Shown in pieces: positions 40,800-50,015 of a stretch of DNA of 64,000 bases. The stretch spans positions 209,716 to 273,715 of the forward strand of contig NZ_JAFB01000010.1 in the NCBI RefSeq assembly GCF_000519205.1, written 5' to 3'. Under the pieces are notes generated by a model, which saw only the letters and a program-made list of their open reading frames with translations, had not been told where the DNA came from and searched no databases. The stretch is from Amycolatopsis taiwanensis DSM 45107. Its GTDB lineage: Bacteria > Actinomycetota > Actinomycetes > Mycobacteriales > Pseudonocardiaceae. The position numbers and the translations under genes were made by a program. Every line of letters begins with the position of its first letter. Position 1 is the first letter of the stretch.

Positions 40800-41525
40800 T
40801 CAGTGATCCTCCGCCGCGCCGGGCCTCGCCTCCGCGGACGTGCCGGCTTCGGGCTCGGCAGCGGCAAGCCGGTACCCGACACCGCGCAACGTCTGGATCG
40901 TGTGTGTGCCGAACGGGTTGTCGATCTTCTTACGCAGGTATCCGATGTAGACCTCGACCACGTTCTCGTCGCCCTCGTAGTGGGCATCCCAGACGTGGCT
41001 GAGAATCTCGTTCTTGGTCAGCGCTTCCCCCCGCCGGCGCAGCAGAAACTCCAGCAGCCCGAACTCCCGCGCGGTCAGTTCGATCCTGGTCTGCCCTCTG
41101 TGGACGGTGCGAGCAGCGGGGTCGAGCCGCAGGTCACCGGCGGTCAGCACGGCGGGCCGAGCCGGTGCGCCTCGGCGCAACAGGGCTCGCAGGCGGGCGA
41201 GCAGCACCACGTAGGAGAACGGTTTGGTGAGGTAGTCGTCGGCCCCGAGGTCGAAGGCGTCCGCCTCGTCGTACTCGCCGTCCTTCGCGGTGAGCATGAG
41301 CACGGGCGTCCAGCGCTCGGTCGCGCGAAGGCGCTTCAGTACCTCGTAACCCGACAGCTCGGGCAGCATGATGTCCAGCACGATCACGTCGTAGGCGCGC
41401 TCGGTGGCGGCCCAGAGTCCTTCCGGGCCGGTATGCACCACGTCGACGGTGAAGCCCTCGGCGATCAGCCCTCGGCGCAGTGTTTCGGCGAACGGCCGCT
41501 CGTCCTCGACCACCAGCACACGCAT
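40800..41525 (-). CDS. OmpR/PhoB-family response regulator
   Basis: 241 residues from ATG at 41525. Receiver domain with Asp51 as phosphoacceptor (VIVLDIMLPELSGYEVL), acidic ED at 8-9, and Lys101 in DDYLTKPFS. A winged-helix DNA-binding domain follows from about residue 125 (ARTVHRGQTRIELTAREFGLLEFLL ... VVEVYIGYLRKKID ... IQTLRGVGYRL). It forms a two-component pair with the histidine kinase gene just upstream (17 bp gap). The family and arrangement resemble MprA/TcrA-type envelope-stress systems; the signal cannot be inferred. Confidence 0.95.
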   Translation of the reverse strand: MRVLVVEDERPFAETLRRGLIAEGFTVDVVHTGPEGLWAATERAYDVIVLDIMLPELSGYEVLKRLRATERWTPVLMLTAKDGEYDEADAFDLGADDYLTKPFSYVVLLARLRALLRRGAPARPAVLTAGDLRLDPAARTVHRGQTRIELTAREFGLLEFLLRRRGEALTKNEILSHVWDAHYEGDENVVEVYIGYLRKKIDNPFGTHTIQTLRGVGYRLAAAEPEAGTSAEARPGAAEDH

Positions 41526-41542
41526 GCGATCAGTGTCCCCGG

Positions 41543-42901
41543 TCAGTCCTGATCTTTCGCGATGGGCAGCTCGAGCCGGAAGTTCGCCCCCGAGTACCGG
41601 GGATCCGCCAGCTCGACGTAGCGGGCCCGCCCATCGTGGCGCTGCGCGATTCCGGCCACGATGGCCAGCCCCAGCCCGACCGCCCCGCCGACCCGGCGCT
41701 CACGCGAGTCGTCGAGCCGCACGAACCGCTCGAAGATCCGCTGGCGGTCCGCTTCCGGCACACCCGGCCCATCGTCGCTCACCTCCAGCATCGCCGTCGC
41801 GTCGACGGTGGAGGTCGCCACCCGGACCCGCCGATGCGCGTGGTCACGCGCGTTGTCCACCAGGTTCCGCACCGCGCGCCGCAGCTGTTCGGGGTTGCCG
41901 CGCACCTTGGCCGGTAGCGCGCGGATCTCGACCTCGAGAGCGCTGGTGGCGATCCGCTCGCCCTCGGCCCGTGCCAGGTCGTCGAGATCGACTTCCTTCC
42001 AGGTGGGGGTGTCGGTCGTGTCGTCCGTGCGAGCCAGCACCAGCAGGTCGTCGACCAGTTCGCGGAGCCGGGCGACCTCCCGGGAGACGATGTCGACCAG
42101 TTCGTCCCGGCTCATCGTCTCCGGATGATGCGAGGTGACCTCCAGCGCGGTGGTGATGGTGGACAGCGGCGAGCGCAGTTCGTGACTGGCGTCGGAGACG
42201 AAGCGTCGTTGCGCTTCCTGTGCGGAGGAGAGCCGGTCCAGCATTCCGTTGAGGGTCGTGGCCAGCCGGTAAACCTCGTCCTGGGCGGGCGGCAGCGGCA
42301 CCCGGAGCGTGACATCACGGGCCGGGATCTCGGCGACGGTGCGCCGCATCCGCTCGACCGGGCGCAACGCGGAACCCACCGCGCGATGCACCGCGAGTGC
42401 GGCGATCACCAGCAAGGGCACGCAGGCCAGGGCCAGCAGCAGGGTCAGCCGGAAGGAGGCGCCCTCGACTTCGTTCAGCGACCGCGCGGCGACCACCACG
42501 TACGGACCGCCCGGCCCGGCCACACCGACCGACACCAGCCGGAAGCTGTCCTCGGAATCGGTGATCGACAGCTGCGCCGTCTCCACGATTTCCCGGCCCG
42601 GCCCCGGCCGTGCCGTGGTGAGGGCGGGCCGGTTGCTGATCACCGGGTCGCTCGCGATCGGCCGCCCCGTGCGGTCCAGCACCTGGGTCACCCCCGAGGT
42701 GTCCCCGGTACTGGCCACGTCGCTGTCGCTGAGGTCACGGGCACCCTGCCGCGCGAGCTGGCTCGCCACCTGGTGGGCCGAGTCGCGCGCGCTGTCCGTC
42801 GCGGCCCGGTCCAGCGACCAGCCCAGCAGCACGACGACCGCCACCCCGGCCAGCGCCAGGGCCGTGGCCAGCACCACGACCGCCACCGCGGTCGCCCGCA
42901 T
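41543..42901 (-). CDS. membrane sensor histidine kinase, partner of the OmpR-type regulator
   Basis: 452 residues from ATG at 42901. Two membrane helices (residues about 5-28 and 150-172) frame an extracytoplasmic sensor domain of 120 residues. A HAMP linker (VGSALRPVERMRRTVAEIP), an H-box FVSDASHELRSPLSTI and an ATPase domain with RNLVDNARDHA, SDDGPGVPEADRQRIFERF and GLGLAIVAGIAQRHDG follow. The frame stays open upstream through the palindromic element at 42949-42999, but the start at 42901 gives a normal signal-anchor. Probably co-transcribed with the regulator gene. Confidence 0.94.
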   Translation of the reverse strand: MRATAVAVVVLATALALAGVAVVVLLGWSLDRAATDSARDSAHQVASQLARQGARDLSDSDVASTGDTSGVTQVLDRTGRPIASDPVISNRPALTTARPGPGREIVETAQLSITDSEDSFRLVSVGVAGPGGPYVVVAARSLNEVEGASFRLTLLLALACVPLLVIAALAVHRAVGSALRPVERMRRTVAEIPARDVTLRVPLPPAQDEVYRLATTLNGMLDRLSSAQEAQRRFVSDASHELRSPLSTITTALEVTSHHPETMSRDELVDIVSREVARLRELVDDLLVLARTDDTTDTPTWKEVDLDDLARAEGERIATSALEVEIRALPAKVRGNPEQLRRAVRNLVDNARDHAHRRVRVATSTVDATAMLEVSDDGPGVPEADRQRIFERFVRLDDSRERRVGGAVGLGLAIVAGIAQRHDGRARYVELADPRYSGANFRLELPIAKDQD

Positions 42902-42948
42902 CCGGATGCCCGCGCGGAACCCCGGCCCGCGCCAGGACGCCCGTTGTT

Positions 42949-42999
42949 GGAGCAATGAACGTTTGCTACGGATGATCCGTAGCAAACGCCCCTTCCTCC
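42949..42999. repeat. palindromic element, arm types C/B
   Basis: GGAGCAATGAACG on the left, reverse of GGAGGAAGGGGCG on the right, and the shared core TTTGCTACGGA-TGA-TCCGTAGCAAA. It lies between the gatD stop and the histidine kinase start, both minus strand. Same arm combination as the copy at 61145-61193 but inverted. Confidence 0.92.
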
Positions 43000-43035
43000 T
43001 GGCCCTGGTCAGCCTCGTTCGCGCCGCCACACCGG

Positions 43036-43755
43036 TTATCGTGCCCGACGCCGCGCCAGCCGTTCCTGGCGGAGGAGCTCGATTTCCGGGACTTCCAGCG
43101 GTGGCAGCGGATGTCCGACGACCCAGCCCAGCACCAGGTCGGCCAGCTCCGGGTTGCGCGCGAGCACCGGCCCGTGCAGGTAGGTGGCCAGCACCCGCCC
43201 GCGCACCGCACCCTCGCTGCGGTCGCCGTTCCCGGTGCCGCGCTGCACCTGCCCGAGGGGCACGCTGTCCGGCCCGACCGAGCTGGCGCCCATGTGGTTT
43301 TCGAAGCCGGTCAACGGTTGGCGGCCGAACCGCGGGTCCGGCTGAACCACCACCTCACCGACGGAACGCCGCTCACCCGGCTTCGTGGTGACGTCCAGGA
43401 GCCCGAGGCCGCGGTGCACCACGCCGTCGGAGGTGGTGAAGGACGTCCCGAGCACCTGCAGGCCCGCGCACACTCCGACGACGACGGCGCCGCGCTCGGC
43501 GGCCCGTTGTATGCCCGCGTCTTCGCGCAGGTAGTCGGCGGCCAGCGCCTGTGCGTCGTCCTCTCCGCCGCCCAGCACGTAAAGGTCGAGCGAGGCGGGG
43601 GTCGGCTCGCTGATCCGGACCGGCACGACCATGGCGGGGATGCCCCGCCATTCGAGCCGCTTGCACAGCACGGTGGCGTTGCCGGAGTCACCGTAGGTGC
43701 CCAGCACGTCAGGCAGTATCAGGCCGATGTGGACCTTGGAGGTGTCAGTCGGCAT
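43036..43755 (-). CDS. gatD: lipid II isoglutaminyl synthase, glutamine amidotransferase subunit GatD
   Basis: 239 residues from ATG at 43755, overlapping the murT stop by 11 bp. A class I glutaminase of the CobB/CobQ type: nucleophile Cys96 in VVVGVCAGLQVLG, His194 in ATYLHGPVLARNPELAD, and the opening IGLILPDVLGTYGDSGNATVL. With MurT it amidates the alpha-carboxyl of D-glutamate in lipid II, a modification needed for 3-3 and 4-3 cross-linking in actinobacteria and staphylococci. GatD supplies ammonia from glutamine. Both subunits are complete here. Confidence 0.95.
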   Translation of the reverse strand: MPTDTSKVHIGLILPDVLGTYGDSGNATVLCKRLEWRGIPAMVVPVRISEPTPASLDLYVLGGGEDDAQALAADYLREDAGIQRAAERGAVVVGVCAGLQVLGTSFTTSDGVVHRGLGLLDVTTKPGERRSVGEVVVQPDPRFGRQPLTGFENHMGASSVGPDSVPLGQVQRGTGNGDRSEGAVRGRVLATYLHGPVLARNPELADLVLGWVVGHPLPPLEVPEIELLRQERLARRRAR

Positions 43756-44992
43756 CGCCCAACCTGGCATTGACTTCGCGGAACGCGGTGTAGTTCGCGA
43801 TCAGCTCGACCGGGCCCGCGTCCAGTGACGTCACCGCGCGCAGCGGATCCGGCTGCGCGCTCGCGTCCACTTCCGCGTAGCGAAGGCGGACGGCGAGGTC
43901 GGTGGCCCGTTCCCCGGAGGCGATCACCCGGCGCCCGCGCAACCGCTCGAACGGCACGTCCCACAGCCAGGACGGGTCGCGGCCGTCGGCTTCGCGAGCG
44001 TTGATCGCGATGACCACCGGGTCACCCGGATTCAGCAGCGGCAGGGTCTCGTACCACCCCGCCGGGTTCTTGGCCAGCAGCACCCGGACCGCGTGCCCGT
44101 CGTAGGGCACCCGCTGGTAGCGCCCGGCGACCGCGGTGATGCTCCGGACCTGCCCCAGCGCCTGCGGCAGGGGGACGCCGACACAGGTGGCGGTGGCCAG
44201 CGAAAGCGCCGCGTTCGCCGCGTTCGCCCGGCCGGGCAGGGCCAGCTGGAGCCGGTGCGCCACGCCGTCCGGGCCGGTCAGGCGGTCGCCGTCGAGCACC
44301 CAGTCCGGTTTCGGCCGGACCAGTCCGCACACGCAGTCCCATTCCATCTCGTCCTGGGGATGGTGCCGGACGGCGCGCCCGCAGCGCGGGCAGGCGACGG
44401 AGTCGTCCCGCCAGGTCTGGCCGGTGCTGACCCACACCGGATGTTTGCTGGCCGCCGCGGCGGAGGCGACCAGCACGTCGTCGCAGTTCGCCACCACGAC
44501 CGTGTCCGCGAGCTTCTCGACGCAGCTGCGGAACTCGCGCTCGGTCTTGCGGATCTCGCCCACCCGGTCCAGCTGGTCCCGGCTGAGGTTGAGCAGCACG
44601 ATGGCGGCCGGGTCGACCCGTTCGGCGACCCACGGTAAGTAGGTCTCGTCCACCTCGAGCACGGCGAACGGTGCCTCGGTGTTCGCGGCCAGCGCGGCGA
44701 GCACACCGTCCGGCATGTTCGCTCCGTCACCGTTGGTGGTCACCGGCGCGAGTGCCTCGAGCGCGCGGCTGAGCATCAGCGTGGTCGTCGTCTTGCCGTT
44801 CGTGCCGGTCACGAGTACCACTGTGCGGCCACGCGCGAGGTGTTGCAGCGCGTGCGGATCCAGCTTGGCCGCGATCCGGCCGCCGATCATGCTGCCGCCA
44901 CCGCGGCCGGTTCGGCGGGACAGGGTCGCCGCGGTGCGCGCGGCCGTGATCGCGAACCGGGTTCGCCACGGCAGGTCACTCGCCACCAGCAT
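43745..44992 (-). CDS. murT: lipid II isoglutaminyl synthase, Mur-ligase-like subunit MurT
   Basis: 415 residues from ATG at 44992. The Mur ligase ATP-binding loop VTGTNGKTTT is at residues 61-70, the central domain includes VLEVDETYLPWVAERVDP and LNLSRDQLDRVGEI, and a four-cysteine zinc ribbon (CPRCGRAVRHHP ... WDCVCGLV) interrupts it as in known MurT proteins. The C-terminal DUF1727 domain follows (LLAKNPAGWYETL ... AINAREADGRDPSWLWDV). MurT activates the D-Glu carboxylate of lipid II with ATP for amidation by ammonia from GatD. Confidence 0.95.
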   Translation of the reverse strand: MLVASDLPWRTRFAITAARTAATLSRRTGRGGGSMIGGRIAAKLDPHALQHLARGRTVVLVTGTNGKTTTTLMLSRALEALAPVTTNGDGANMPDGVLAALAANTEAPFAVLEVDETYLPWVAERVDPAAIVLLNLSRDQLDRVGEIRKTEREFRSCVEKLADTVVVANCDDVLVASAAAASKHPVWVSTGQTWRDDSVACPRCGRAVRHHPQDEMEWDCVCGLVRPKPDWVLDGDRLTGPDGVAHRLQLALPGRANAANAALSLATATCVGVPLPQALGQVRSITAVAGRYQRVPYDGHAVRVLLAKNPAGWYETLPLLNPGDPVVIAINAREADGRDPSWLWDVPFERLRGRRVIASGERATDLAVRLRYAEVDASAQPDPLRAVTSLDAGPVELIANYTAFREVNARLGDAD

Positions 44993-45126
44993 GGCGCACA
45001 CTCTGCGTGGTGAATGCTGTGAGGACCCTGAGAATGTGACCTCCGGGCGATCCCGTACGCCAGAAGTCCCACCTTCGAGTGAAGAAGATCGGCCGTGAGA
45101 CCGTCGTGGCACGCGCCAGGAGTGCC

Positions 45127-45132
45127 TAACTT
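45127..45132 (+). promoter_or_regulatory. -10 hexamer TAACTT of the first ABC exporter operon
   Basis: TAACTT ends 7 bases before ATG at 45140, with no Shine-Dalgarno sequence close by: a leaderless-type start. Confidence 0.45.
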
Positions 45133-45139
45133 CTGCGGA

Positions 45140-46054
45140 ATGATCGAAGCACAGACACTGACCAAGAGATACGGCGGGAAGACCGCCGTCGACGACCTGA
45201 CCTTCACCGTGCGGCCCGGGGTGGTCACCGGGTTCCTCGGGCCGAACGGGGCAGGCAAGTCCACCACCATCCGGATGATCATGGGGCTGGACGCGCCGAC
45301 CTCGGGAACGGTGACGGTCAACGGCAGGCGCTACGCGGACCATCCCGCTCCGCTCCGCGAAGTCGGGGCACTGCTCGAAGCGCGCGCCGTCCACACCGGC
45401 CGGTCCGCGTACCACCACCTGCTCGCACTCGCCCTCACCCACGGCATCCCGCGCCGGCGCGTCGACGAGGTGATCGAACTCGTCGGGTTGCGCGAGGTGG
45501 CCCGGAAGCGGGCGGGCGGCTTCTCCCTCGGGATGGGACAGCGACTCGGCATCGCGGCCGCGTTGCTGGGGGATCCGGCCACGCTGATTCTCGACGAACC
45601 CGTGAACGGCCTCGACCCGCAGGGGATTCTGTGGATCCGTAATCTGCTGCGTCGTTTGGCCGCGGAGGGCCGAACCGTCTTCGTGTCGTCGCATCTGATG
45701 AGTGAGATGGCGTTGACCGCGGAACACCTCATTGTCGTCGGTCGTGGTCGGCTCATCGCTGATACCTCGGTACGGGAATTCACCGAATCGGCTTCCCGGA
45801 ACACGGTGCTGGTACGCAGCCCCAGCGCGAGCGCGTTGCGTGAGATCCTCGCCGGCCCCGGCGTCACCGTCACCAGCACGGAAACCGGGCTGCTGGAGGT
45901 GACCGGCCCCAGCGCCGGCGAAATCGGGAAGATCGCCTGCGACCACCGGATCCCGCTCGAGGAACTGACCCCGGTCAAGGCGTCCCTCGAGCAGGCATTC
46001 ATGGAACTGACCGACGAAGACGTCGAATACCGGCCGGAAAGGCAGGCTTCATGA
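45140..46054 (+). CDS. ABC transporter ATPase, module 1
   Basis: 304 residues from ATG at 45140. Walker [10 protein letters not shown] at 34-42, signature [16 protein letters not shown], Walker [15 protein letters not shown], and H-loop VSSHLMSEM. It belongs to the drug/antibiotic-exporter subfamily (DrrA/BcrA/NatA-like), with an extra C-terminal domain of about 85 residues. It energises the ABC-2 permease encoded next (4-bp overlap). The ATPase at 51931-52854 is a close paralogue with the same signature context. Confidence 0.95.
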   Translation: MIEAQTLTKRYGGKTAVDDLTFTVRPGVVTGFLGPNGAGKSTTIRMIMGLDAPTSGTVTVNGRRYADHPAPLREVGALLEARAVHTGRSAYHHLLALALTHGIPRRRVDEVIELVGLREVARKRAGGFSLGMGQRLGIAAALLGDPATLILDEPVNGLDPQGILWIRNLLRRLAAEGRTVFVSSHLMSEMALTAEHLIVVGRGRLIADTSVREFTESASRNTVLVRSPSASALREILAGPGVTVTSTETGLLEVTGPSAGEIGKIACDHRIPLEELTPVKASLEQAFMELTDEDVEYRPERQAS

Positions 46055-46881
46055 CCACGCTCACCGCACCCGCGGCCGCCGACGCCTCGATGCCGCCAGG
46101 GGTGAAGGTCACCCACGCCAGGGTGGCGGCTTCGGAATGGGCCAAGTTCTTTTCTTTGCGGTCCTCGTATCTCGTGTTGGCCGCGACCGTCCTCGTGATG
46201 GCCGGTTTCGGCGTCCTGTTCTCCGGCGTCACGGCGAACCGTTTCTCGTCGATGTCCCCCGCCGAGCTGGCGAAGTACGATCCCACCGCGACCAGCCTGC
46301 GCGGTGTCTTCATGGCCCAGCTGACCATCGGCGTGCTCGGGGTGCTGACCGTGACGGGTGAGTACGCCACCGGGATGATCCGGTCGAGCGTCTCCGCCGC
46401 GCCCAGACGCCTGCCATTGGTGTGGGCCAAGCTGATCGTCTTCGGACTCGTGTCCGGCATGGTCTGCACGGCGAGCGCGTTCGGCGCGTTCTTCCTCGGC
46501 CAGGCCTTGCTCAACGCGCAGCACGCCGGCACCACGCTGGCGGCGCCCGGAGTGTTCCGCGCCGTGCTGGGGACCGGGCTCTACCTCACGGTGGTCGGGC
46601 TCATCGGAGTCGCACTGGGCTGGATCGTCCGGCACACCGCGGGCGCGATTGCGACCCTGTTCGGGGTCCTGCTCATCCTTCCTCCGTTGATGAGCGCGCT
46701 GCCGGACAGCTGGGGCCGGCACATCAACCCGTACCTGCCGACCAACGCGGGCCAGGAGGTGCTGACCGTGCATCCGGAACCCGGAATGCTCGCGCCGTGG
46801 AACGGCTTCGTGGTTTTCTGTCTGTACCTGGTGCTCGCGGTCGCGGCGGGAGCGATTTCGTTGCGGAGACGGGACGTCTGA
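46051..46881 (+). CDS. ABC-2 type permease, module 1
   Basis: 276 residues from ATG at 46051. Six membrane helices, starting YLVLAATVLVMAGFGVLF after the amphipathic ASEWAKFFSLRS that opens this family. A conserved cytoplasmic GEYATGMIRSSVSAAPRRLPLVWAK follows helix 2, the motif of NatB/DrrB-like permeases. It ends ISLRRRDV. With the ATPase it should export a peptide, lipid or antibiotic, or act as resistance pump. Followed within 10 bp by the sensor kinase gene. Confidence 0.92.
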   Translation: MTTLTAPAAADASMPPGVKVTHARVAASEWAKFFSLRSSYLVLAATVLVMAGFGVLFSGVTANRFSSMSPAELAKYDPTATSLRGVFMAQLTIGVLGVLTVTGEYATGMIRSSVSAAPRRLPLVWAKLIVFGLVSGMVCTASAFGAFFLGQALLNAQHAGTTLAAPGVFRAVLGTGLYLTVVGLIGVALGWIVRHTAGAIATLFGVLLILPPLMSALPDSWGRHINPYLPTNAGQEVLTVHPEPGMLAPWNGFVVFCLYLVLAVAAGAISLRRRDV

Positions 46882-46889
46882 GCGGGGTG

Positions 46890-48083
46890 ATGACCGGAAT
46901 GACGGAAGACGTCGCGGCCGTGCGCTGGCCTGGTGTGGCCCGGATTCGTGCCTGGTCGCGGTGTCATCCGTTGGCGGCCGACGCGGTGTTGGCCGCCATC
47001 CTGATGGTGTTGACGTCGGTTCTGTGGAAGTCCGGCGAGCTGAGCCCGCGCGCCCTCGTGTTCGGCATCCAGCTGCAGATGCCGCTCGTGTGGCGGCGCC
47101 GCTATCCCTTGGCGGCCTTCGGGTGCATGGCGGTCGTCGCCTGCGTGCAATGGCTGGTTTCGCAGGTGCTCGGGGCCGACGTCGGGCTGTTGGTCGGGCT
47201 CTACACCGTCGCCGCCTACCGCGAGTTGTCGCAGGCTCTGCTCGCATACGCCGTGCTGGAGTTCGGGGTCGTCATCGCGGTGTTCCGGTGGGCTCCGGTG
47301 TCCGGCCGGCTCTCGGCCTTCGTGGCCCTCTCCGGCTTGGCCACGGCCGCCTTCGTGCTCGGCCGCAATGTCCGCACCCGCCGGGCATACCTCGCGTCGC
47401 TGGAGGACCGCGCCCGCCGTGCCGAGAACGAACGGGATCAGCGGGCGCAGTTGGCCGCCGCCGCCGAACGGGCCAGCATTGCCCGGGAGATGCACGACAT
47501 CGTGGCCCACAACCTGTCCGTGATGATCGCGCTGGCCGACGGTGCGGCGTTCGCCGCGCGCGGCCGCCCAGCCGAGGCCGAGGCGGCCGCGCGCCAGGTG
47601 TCGTCCACGGGACGGCAGGCGCTGACCGAGATGCGCCGTCTGCTCGGGGTGCTGCGGGGCGACGAGCAGGCGGCGATGAGGGCCCCGCAGCCCGGACTCG
47701 ACCAGTTCGACTACCTGCTCACGCAGGTGCGCGCGGCGGGCCTGCCCGTGTCCCTGACGGTGCAGGGCCGGCCGTTCCCACTGCCGCCCACCACGCAGTT
47801 GACCGTGTACCGGATCGTCCAGGAGGCGCTGACCAACGTGCTCAAGCATGCCGATTCGCCGAGCGGGGCCAAGGTCCTCCTGCGCTATGACGAGCCAATC
47901 GTCGAAGTGGACGTGGAAGACGACGGACGAACGAGTTCCCCAGCGTCGCGACGGAACGGGCACGGGCTGGCCGGCATGGCAGAGCGGACGGCCATGTTCG
48001 ACGGTGCGGTGGAGGCCGGCAGGCGCCCCGGAGGCGGCTGGCGGGTGCACACCAGGCTGGGGGACGGGCAGGCGGTGTCGTGA
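46890..48083 (+). CDS. NarL-type sensor histidine kinase, module 1
   Basis: 397 residues from ATG at 46890 (GTG 46887 and ATG 46899 are alternatives). About five membrane helices fill residues 35-155 with almost no extracytoplasmic loops, the 'intramembrane-sensing' layout. Dimerisation domain HisKA_3 has the H-box REMHDIVAHNLSVMIAL, and the ATPase domain shows [17 protein letters not shown] and GHGLAGMAERTAMF. The G1 box is weak (VEDDGRTSSPASRR). It is encoded with its exporter, so it probably senses the transported compound or its damage. It overlaps the regulator gene by 4 bp. Confidence 0.93.
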   Translation: MTGMTEDVAAVRWPGVARIRAWSRCHPLAADAVLAAILMVLTSVLWKSGELSPRALVFGIQLQMPLVWRRRYPLAAFGCMAVVACVQWLVSQVLGADVGLLVGLYTVAAYRELSQALLAYAVLEFGVVIAVFRWAPVSGRLSAFVALSGLATAAFVLGRNVRTRRAYLASLEDRARRAENERDQRAQLAAAAERASIAREMHDIVAHNLSVMIALADGAAFAARGRPAEAEAAARQVSSTGRQALTEMRRLLGVLRGDEQAAMRAPQPGLDQFDYLLTQVRAAGLPVSLTVQGRPFPLPPTTQLTVYRIVQEALTNVLKHADSPSGAKVLLRYDEPIVEVDVEDDGRTSSPASRRNGHGLAGMAERTAMFDGAVEAGRRPGGGWRVHTRLGDGQAVS

Positions 48084-48748
48084 TCAAAGTGCTGCTCGTC
48101 GATGACGAACCCTTGCTGCGCCTTGGTTTCCGCCTGGTCCTGGACTCGCAGCCGGACCTTGCCGTCGTCGGCGAGGCGGCCGATGGCGCGGCGGCGGTGC
48201 GCCGGGCCGCGGAGCTGGACCCGGACGTGGTGCTGATGGACGTCCGGATGCCCGGTATGGACGGGATCGACGCTACCCGGGAGATCGTCCGCAAGCACGG
48301 GCGGTCCCGCGTGCTCATCCTGACCACGTTCGATCTCGATGAATACGCGTTCGCCGGGCTTCGCGTGGGCGCCAGCGGGTTTCTGTTGAAAAACGTGCCG
48401 CCGGAGGACTTGCTGTCGGCGATCCGCGCGGTGGCGTCGGGGGACGCCGTGGTGGCGCCCAGCGTCACCCGCCGGCTGCTGGACGCGATGGCCGATCAGT
48501 TGCCCGATCCCGGAAACCGTGCCCAGCCGAAGTCGGCGGAAAAACTGTCCCGGCTGACCGAACGGGAAATCGAGGTGCTCGTGGAACTCGCGGGTGGGTT
48601 GTCCAACGCGGAGATCGCGGCTCGGCTCGGCGTGTCCGAGGCGACGGTGAAGACGCACGTCGGGCGGGTCCTCAACAAGCTCGGGCTGCGGGACCGGGTG
48701 CAGGCCGTGGTGTTCGCCTACGAGGTCGGCCTGGTCCGTCCCGGCTGA
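48080..48748 (+). CDS. NarL/LuxR-type response regulator, module 1
   Basis: 222 residues from GTG at 48080. Receiver domain with DDEP near residue 8, phosphoacceptor Asp54 in VVLMDVRMPGMDG, and Lys in SGFLLKNVPPEDLL. The LuxR-type helix-turn-helix is at the C terminus: LTEREIEVLVELAGGLSNAEIAARLGVSEATVKTHVGRV. Probably activated by the kinase encoded directly upstream to control the ABC genes. It is paralogous to the regulator at 50016-50669. Confidence 0.95.
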   Translation: MIKVLLVDDEPLLRLGFRLVLDSQPDLAVVGEAADGAAAVRRAAELDPDVVLMDVRMPGMDGIDATREIVRKHGRSRVLILTTFDLDEYAFAGLRVGASGFLLKNVPPEDLLSAIRAVASGDAVVAPSVTRRLLDAMADQLPDPGNRAQPKSAEKLSRLTEREIEVLVELAGGLSNAEIAARLGVSEATVKTHVGRVLNKLGLRDRVQAVVFAYEVGLVRPG

Positions 48749-48826
48749 CCGTCAGCGGCGACCGAGAAGGCCCGAATTGTCGGTACCCGGTGAGACGATC
48801 CCATTACCGACAGAGAGGAGCCCGTC

Positions 48827-49417
48827 ATGCACGGTAACGTCCCACCGATCGCCAACGAGCGCGAGGGCCTCCTGGCCTATCTCGCCCAGCAGCGCCGTGT
48901 CCTGCGCATCACCGCCTACGGCCTCACCGACGAGCAGGCCCGGCTGGTGCCCAGCGCCAGTTCACTGAGCATCGGCGGATTGATCAAACATGTCGCGCAC
49001 ACCGAACAGGGCTGGATGGATACGGTGTCCCAACGGGAAGAGCGCGGCACGCTGGCGGAGCGGCAGGCAGCGTACCTGGCCGGATTCCGGCTCGCCCCGG
49101 AGGAAACCATCGATGATGTGCTGGCCTTCTACGGGCAGGTGGCCCGCGAGACCGAGGAGATCGTGGCCGGTATTCCCGATCTCGGCCGGCCGGTCCCGGT
49201 GCCCAGGGAAATCCCGTGGTACCCGCCGGACATCGATGCCTGGTCGGTGCGCTGGGTGTTGTTCCATCTCATCCAGGAAACCGCGCGGCACGCCGGGCAT
49301 GCCGACATCGTCCGTGAGCACATCGACGGTGCGACCGCCTTTCCGTTGATGGCCGCGGCCGAGAACTGGCCGGAAACCCCTTGGCTGAAGCCGTGGAGTC
49401 CGGTCTTGCAGGTTTAG
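48827..49417 (+). CDS. DinB-family (DfsB-like) protein
   Basis: 196 residues from ATG at 48827, with GAGAGGAG upstream. A four-helix-bundle DinB fold with the metal-binding histidines in IKHVAHTEQGWMD and ETARHAGHADIVREH. Actinobacterial members of the group include mycothiol-dependent S-transferases; others are unassigned. The gene is convergent with ogt, the two stop codons overlapping by 4 bp (49414-49417). A role in detoxification with mycothiol is plausible but not shown. Confidence 0.88.
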   Translation: MHGNVPPIANEREGLLAYLAQQRRVLRITAYGLTDEQARLVPSASSLSIGGLIKHVAHTEQGWMDTVSQREERGTLAERQAAYLAGFRLAPEETIDDVLAFYGQVARETEEIVAGIPDLGRPVPVPREIPWYPPDIDAWSVRWVLFHLIQETARHAGHADIVREHIDGATAFPLMAAAENWPETPWLKPWSPVLQV

Positions 49418-49950
49418 AAGAGCGTTGGCTCGACCGCGGTAGAGCCCTCGATGAGCAGCATCCTGCGTTTCGTTTCGACGCCGCCCGGTGCGGAGAATCC
49501 GGTCAGTTTGCGGCCGGCGCCGAGAACCCGGTGGCATGGAACGATGATGGGGACCGGGTTGCGCCCCAGCGCCTGCCCTACGGCCTGGGCCGAGCCGGGC
49601 AGGTCGAGCCGGTCGGCGAGTTCGCCGTAGGTAAGGGTCTGTCCGGGTGGGATGGTTCGAGTGATTTCGTAGACGCGCTGGTTGAACTCGGGGATTCCGT
49701 CGAAGTCGACCTCGATTTCGGCAAGCGTGCGGGGTTCGCCGCGCATCAGGGCGACGATGTCCTCGATGCCCTGCCGGATCTGGTGCGGCGGCTCCATTTC
49801 CGCGGCTTCGGGATAGCGCGACCGAAGCCGGGCACGGGTGACGGTGGGGCTGCGTTCAGGCAGACACGCTCCGACCACTCCGCGTTCGCTCCACGCGATG
49901 CCGCAGTGCCCGATCGCGGTGTCGAACAGCGCGAAGCCTTTGACCGTCAT
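49414..49950 (-). CDS. ogt: methylated-DNA--protein-cysteine S-methyltransferase
   Basis: 178 residues from ATG at 49950. The active-site motif is IIVPCHRVLGAGRKLTGF, preceded by the DNA-binding helix LTYGELADRLDLPGSAQAVGQALGRNPVP, with the arginine finger replaced by GQALGRNP as in Ogt. It repairs O6-alkylguanine by suicidal alkyl transfer to the PCHR cysteine. The N-terminal domain (DTAIGHCGIAWSERGVVGACLPE) is the Ogt type without an Ada-like methyl-phosphotriester domain. Convergent with the DinB-like gene. Confidence 0.95.
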   Translation of the reverse strand: MTVKGFALFDTAIGHCGIAWSERGVVGACLPERSPTVTRARLRSRYPEAAEMEPPHQIRQGIEDIVALMRGEPRTLAEIEVDFDGIPEFNQRVYEITRTIPPGQTLTYGELADRLDLPGSAQAVGQALGRNPVPIIVPCHRVLGAGRKLTGFSAPGGVETKRRMLLIEGSTAVEPTLF

Positions 49951-50015
49951 GACAGTGGATTCTCCCGGATGAGGGGGTGGCATTCAAAAGCGGTTCCGAA
50001 ACTCCGCGTGATGTT

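Noticed and set aside
42902..43030. N-terminal extension of the histidine kinase through the palindromic element (GRLLRIIRSKRSLL)
   Set aside because: ATG at 42901 gives a normal signal-anchor, and the extension has no plausible ribosome site. It shows, however, that this repeat stays open in this frame, as at 61166.
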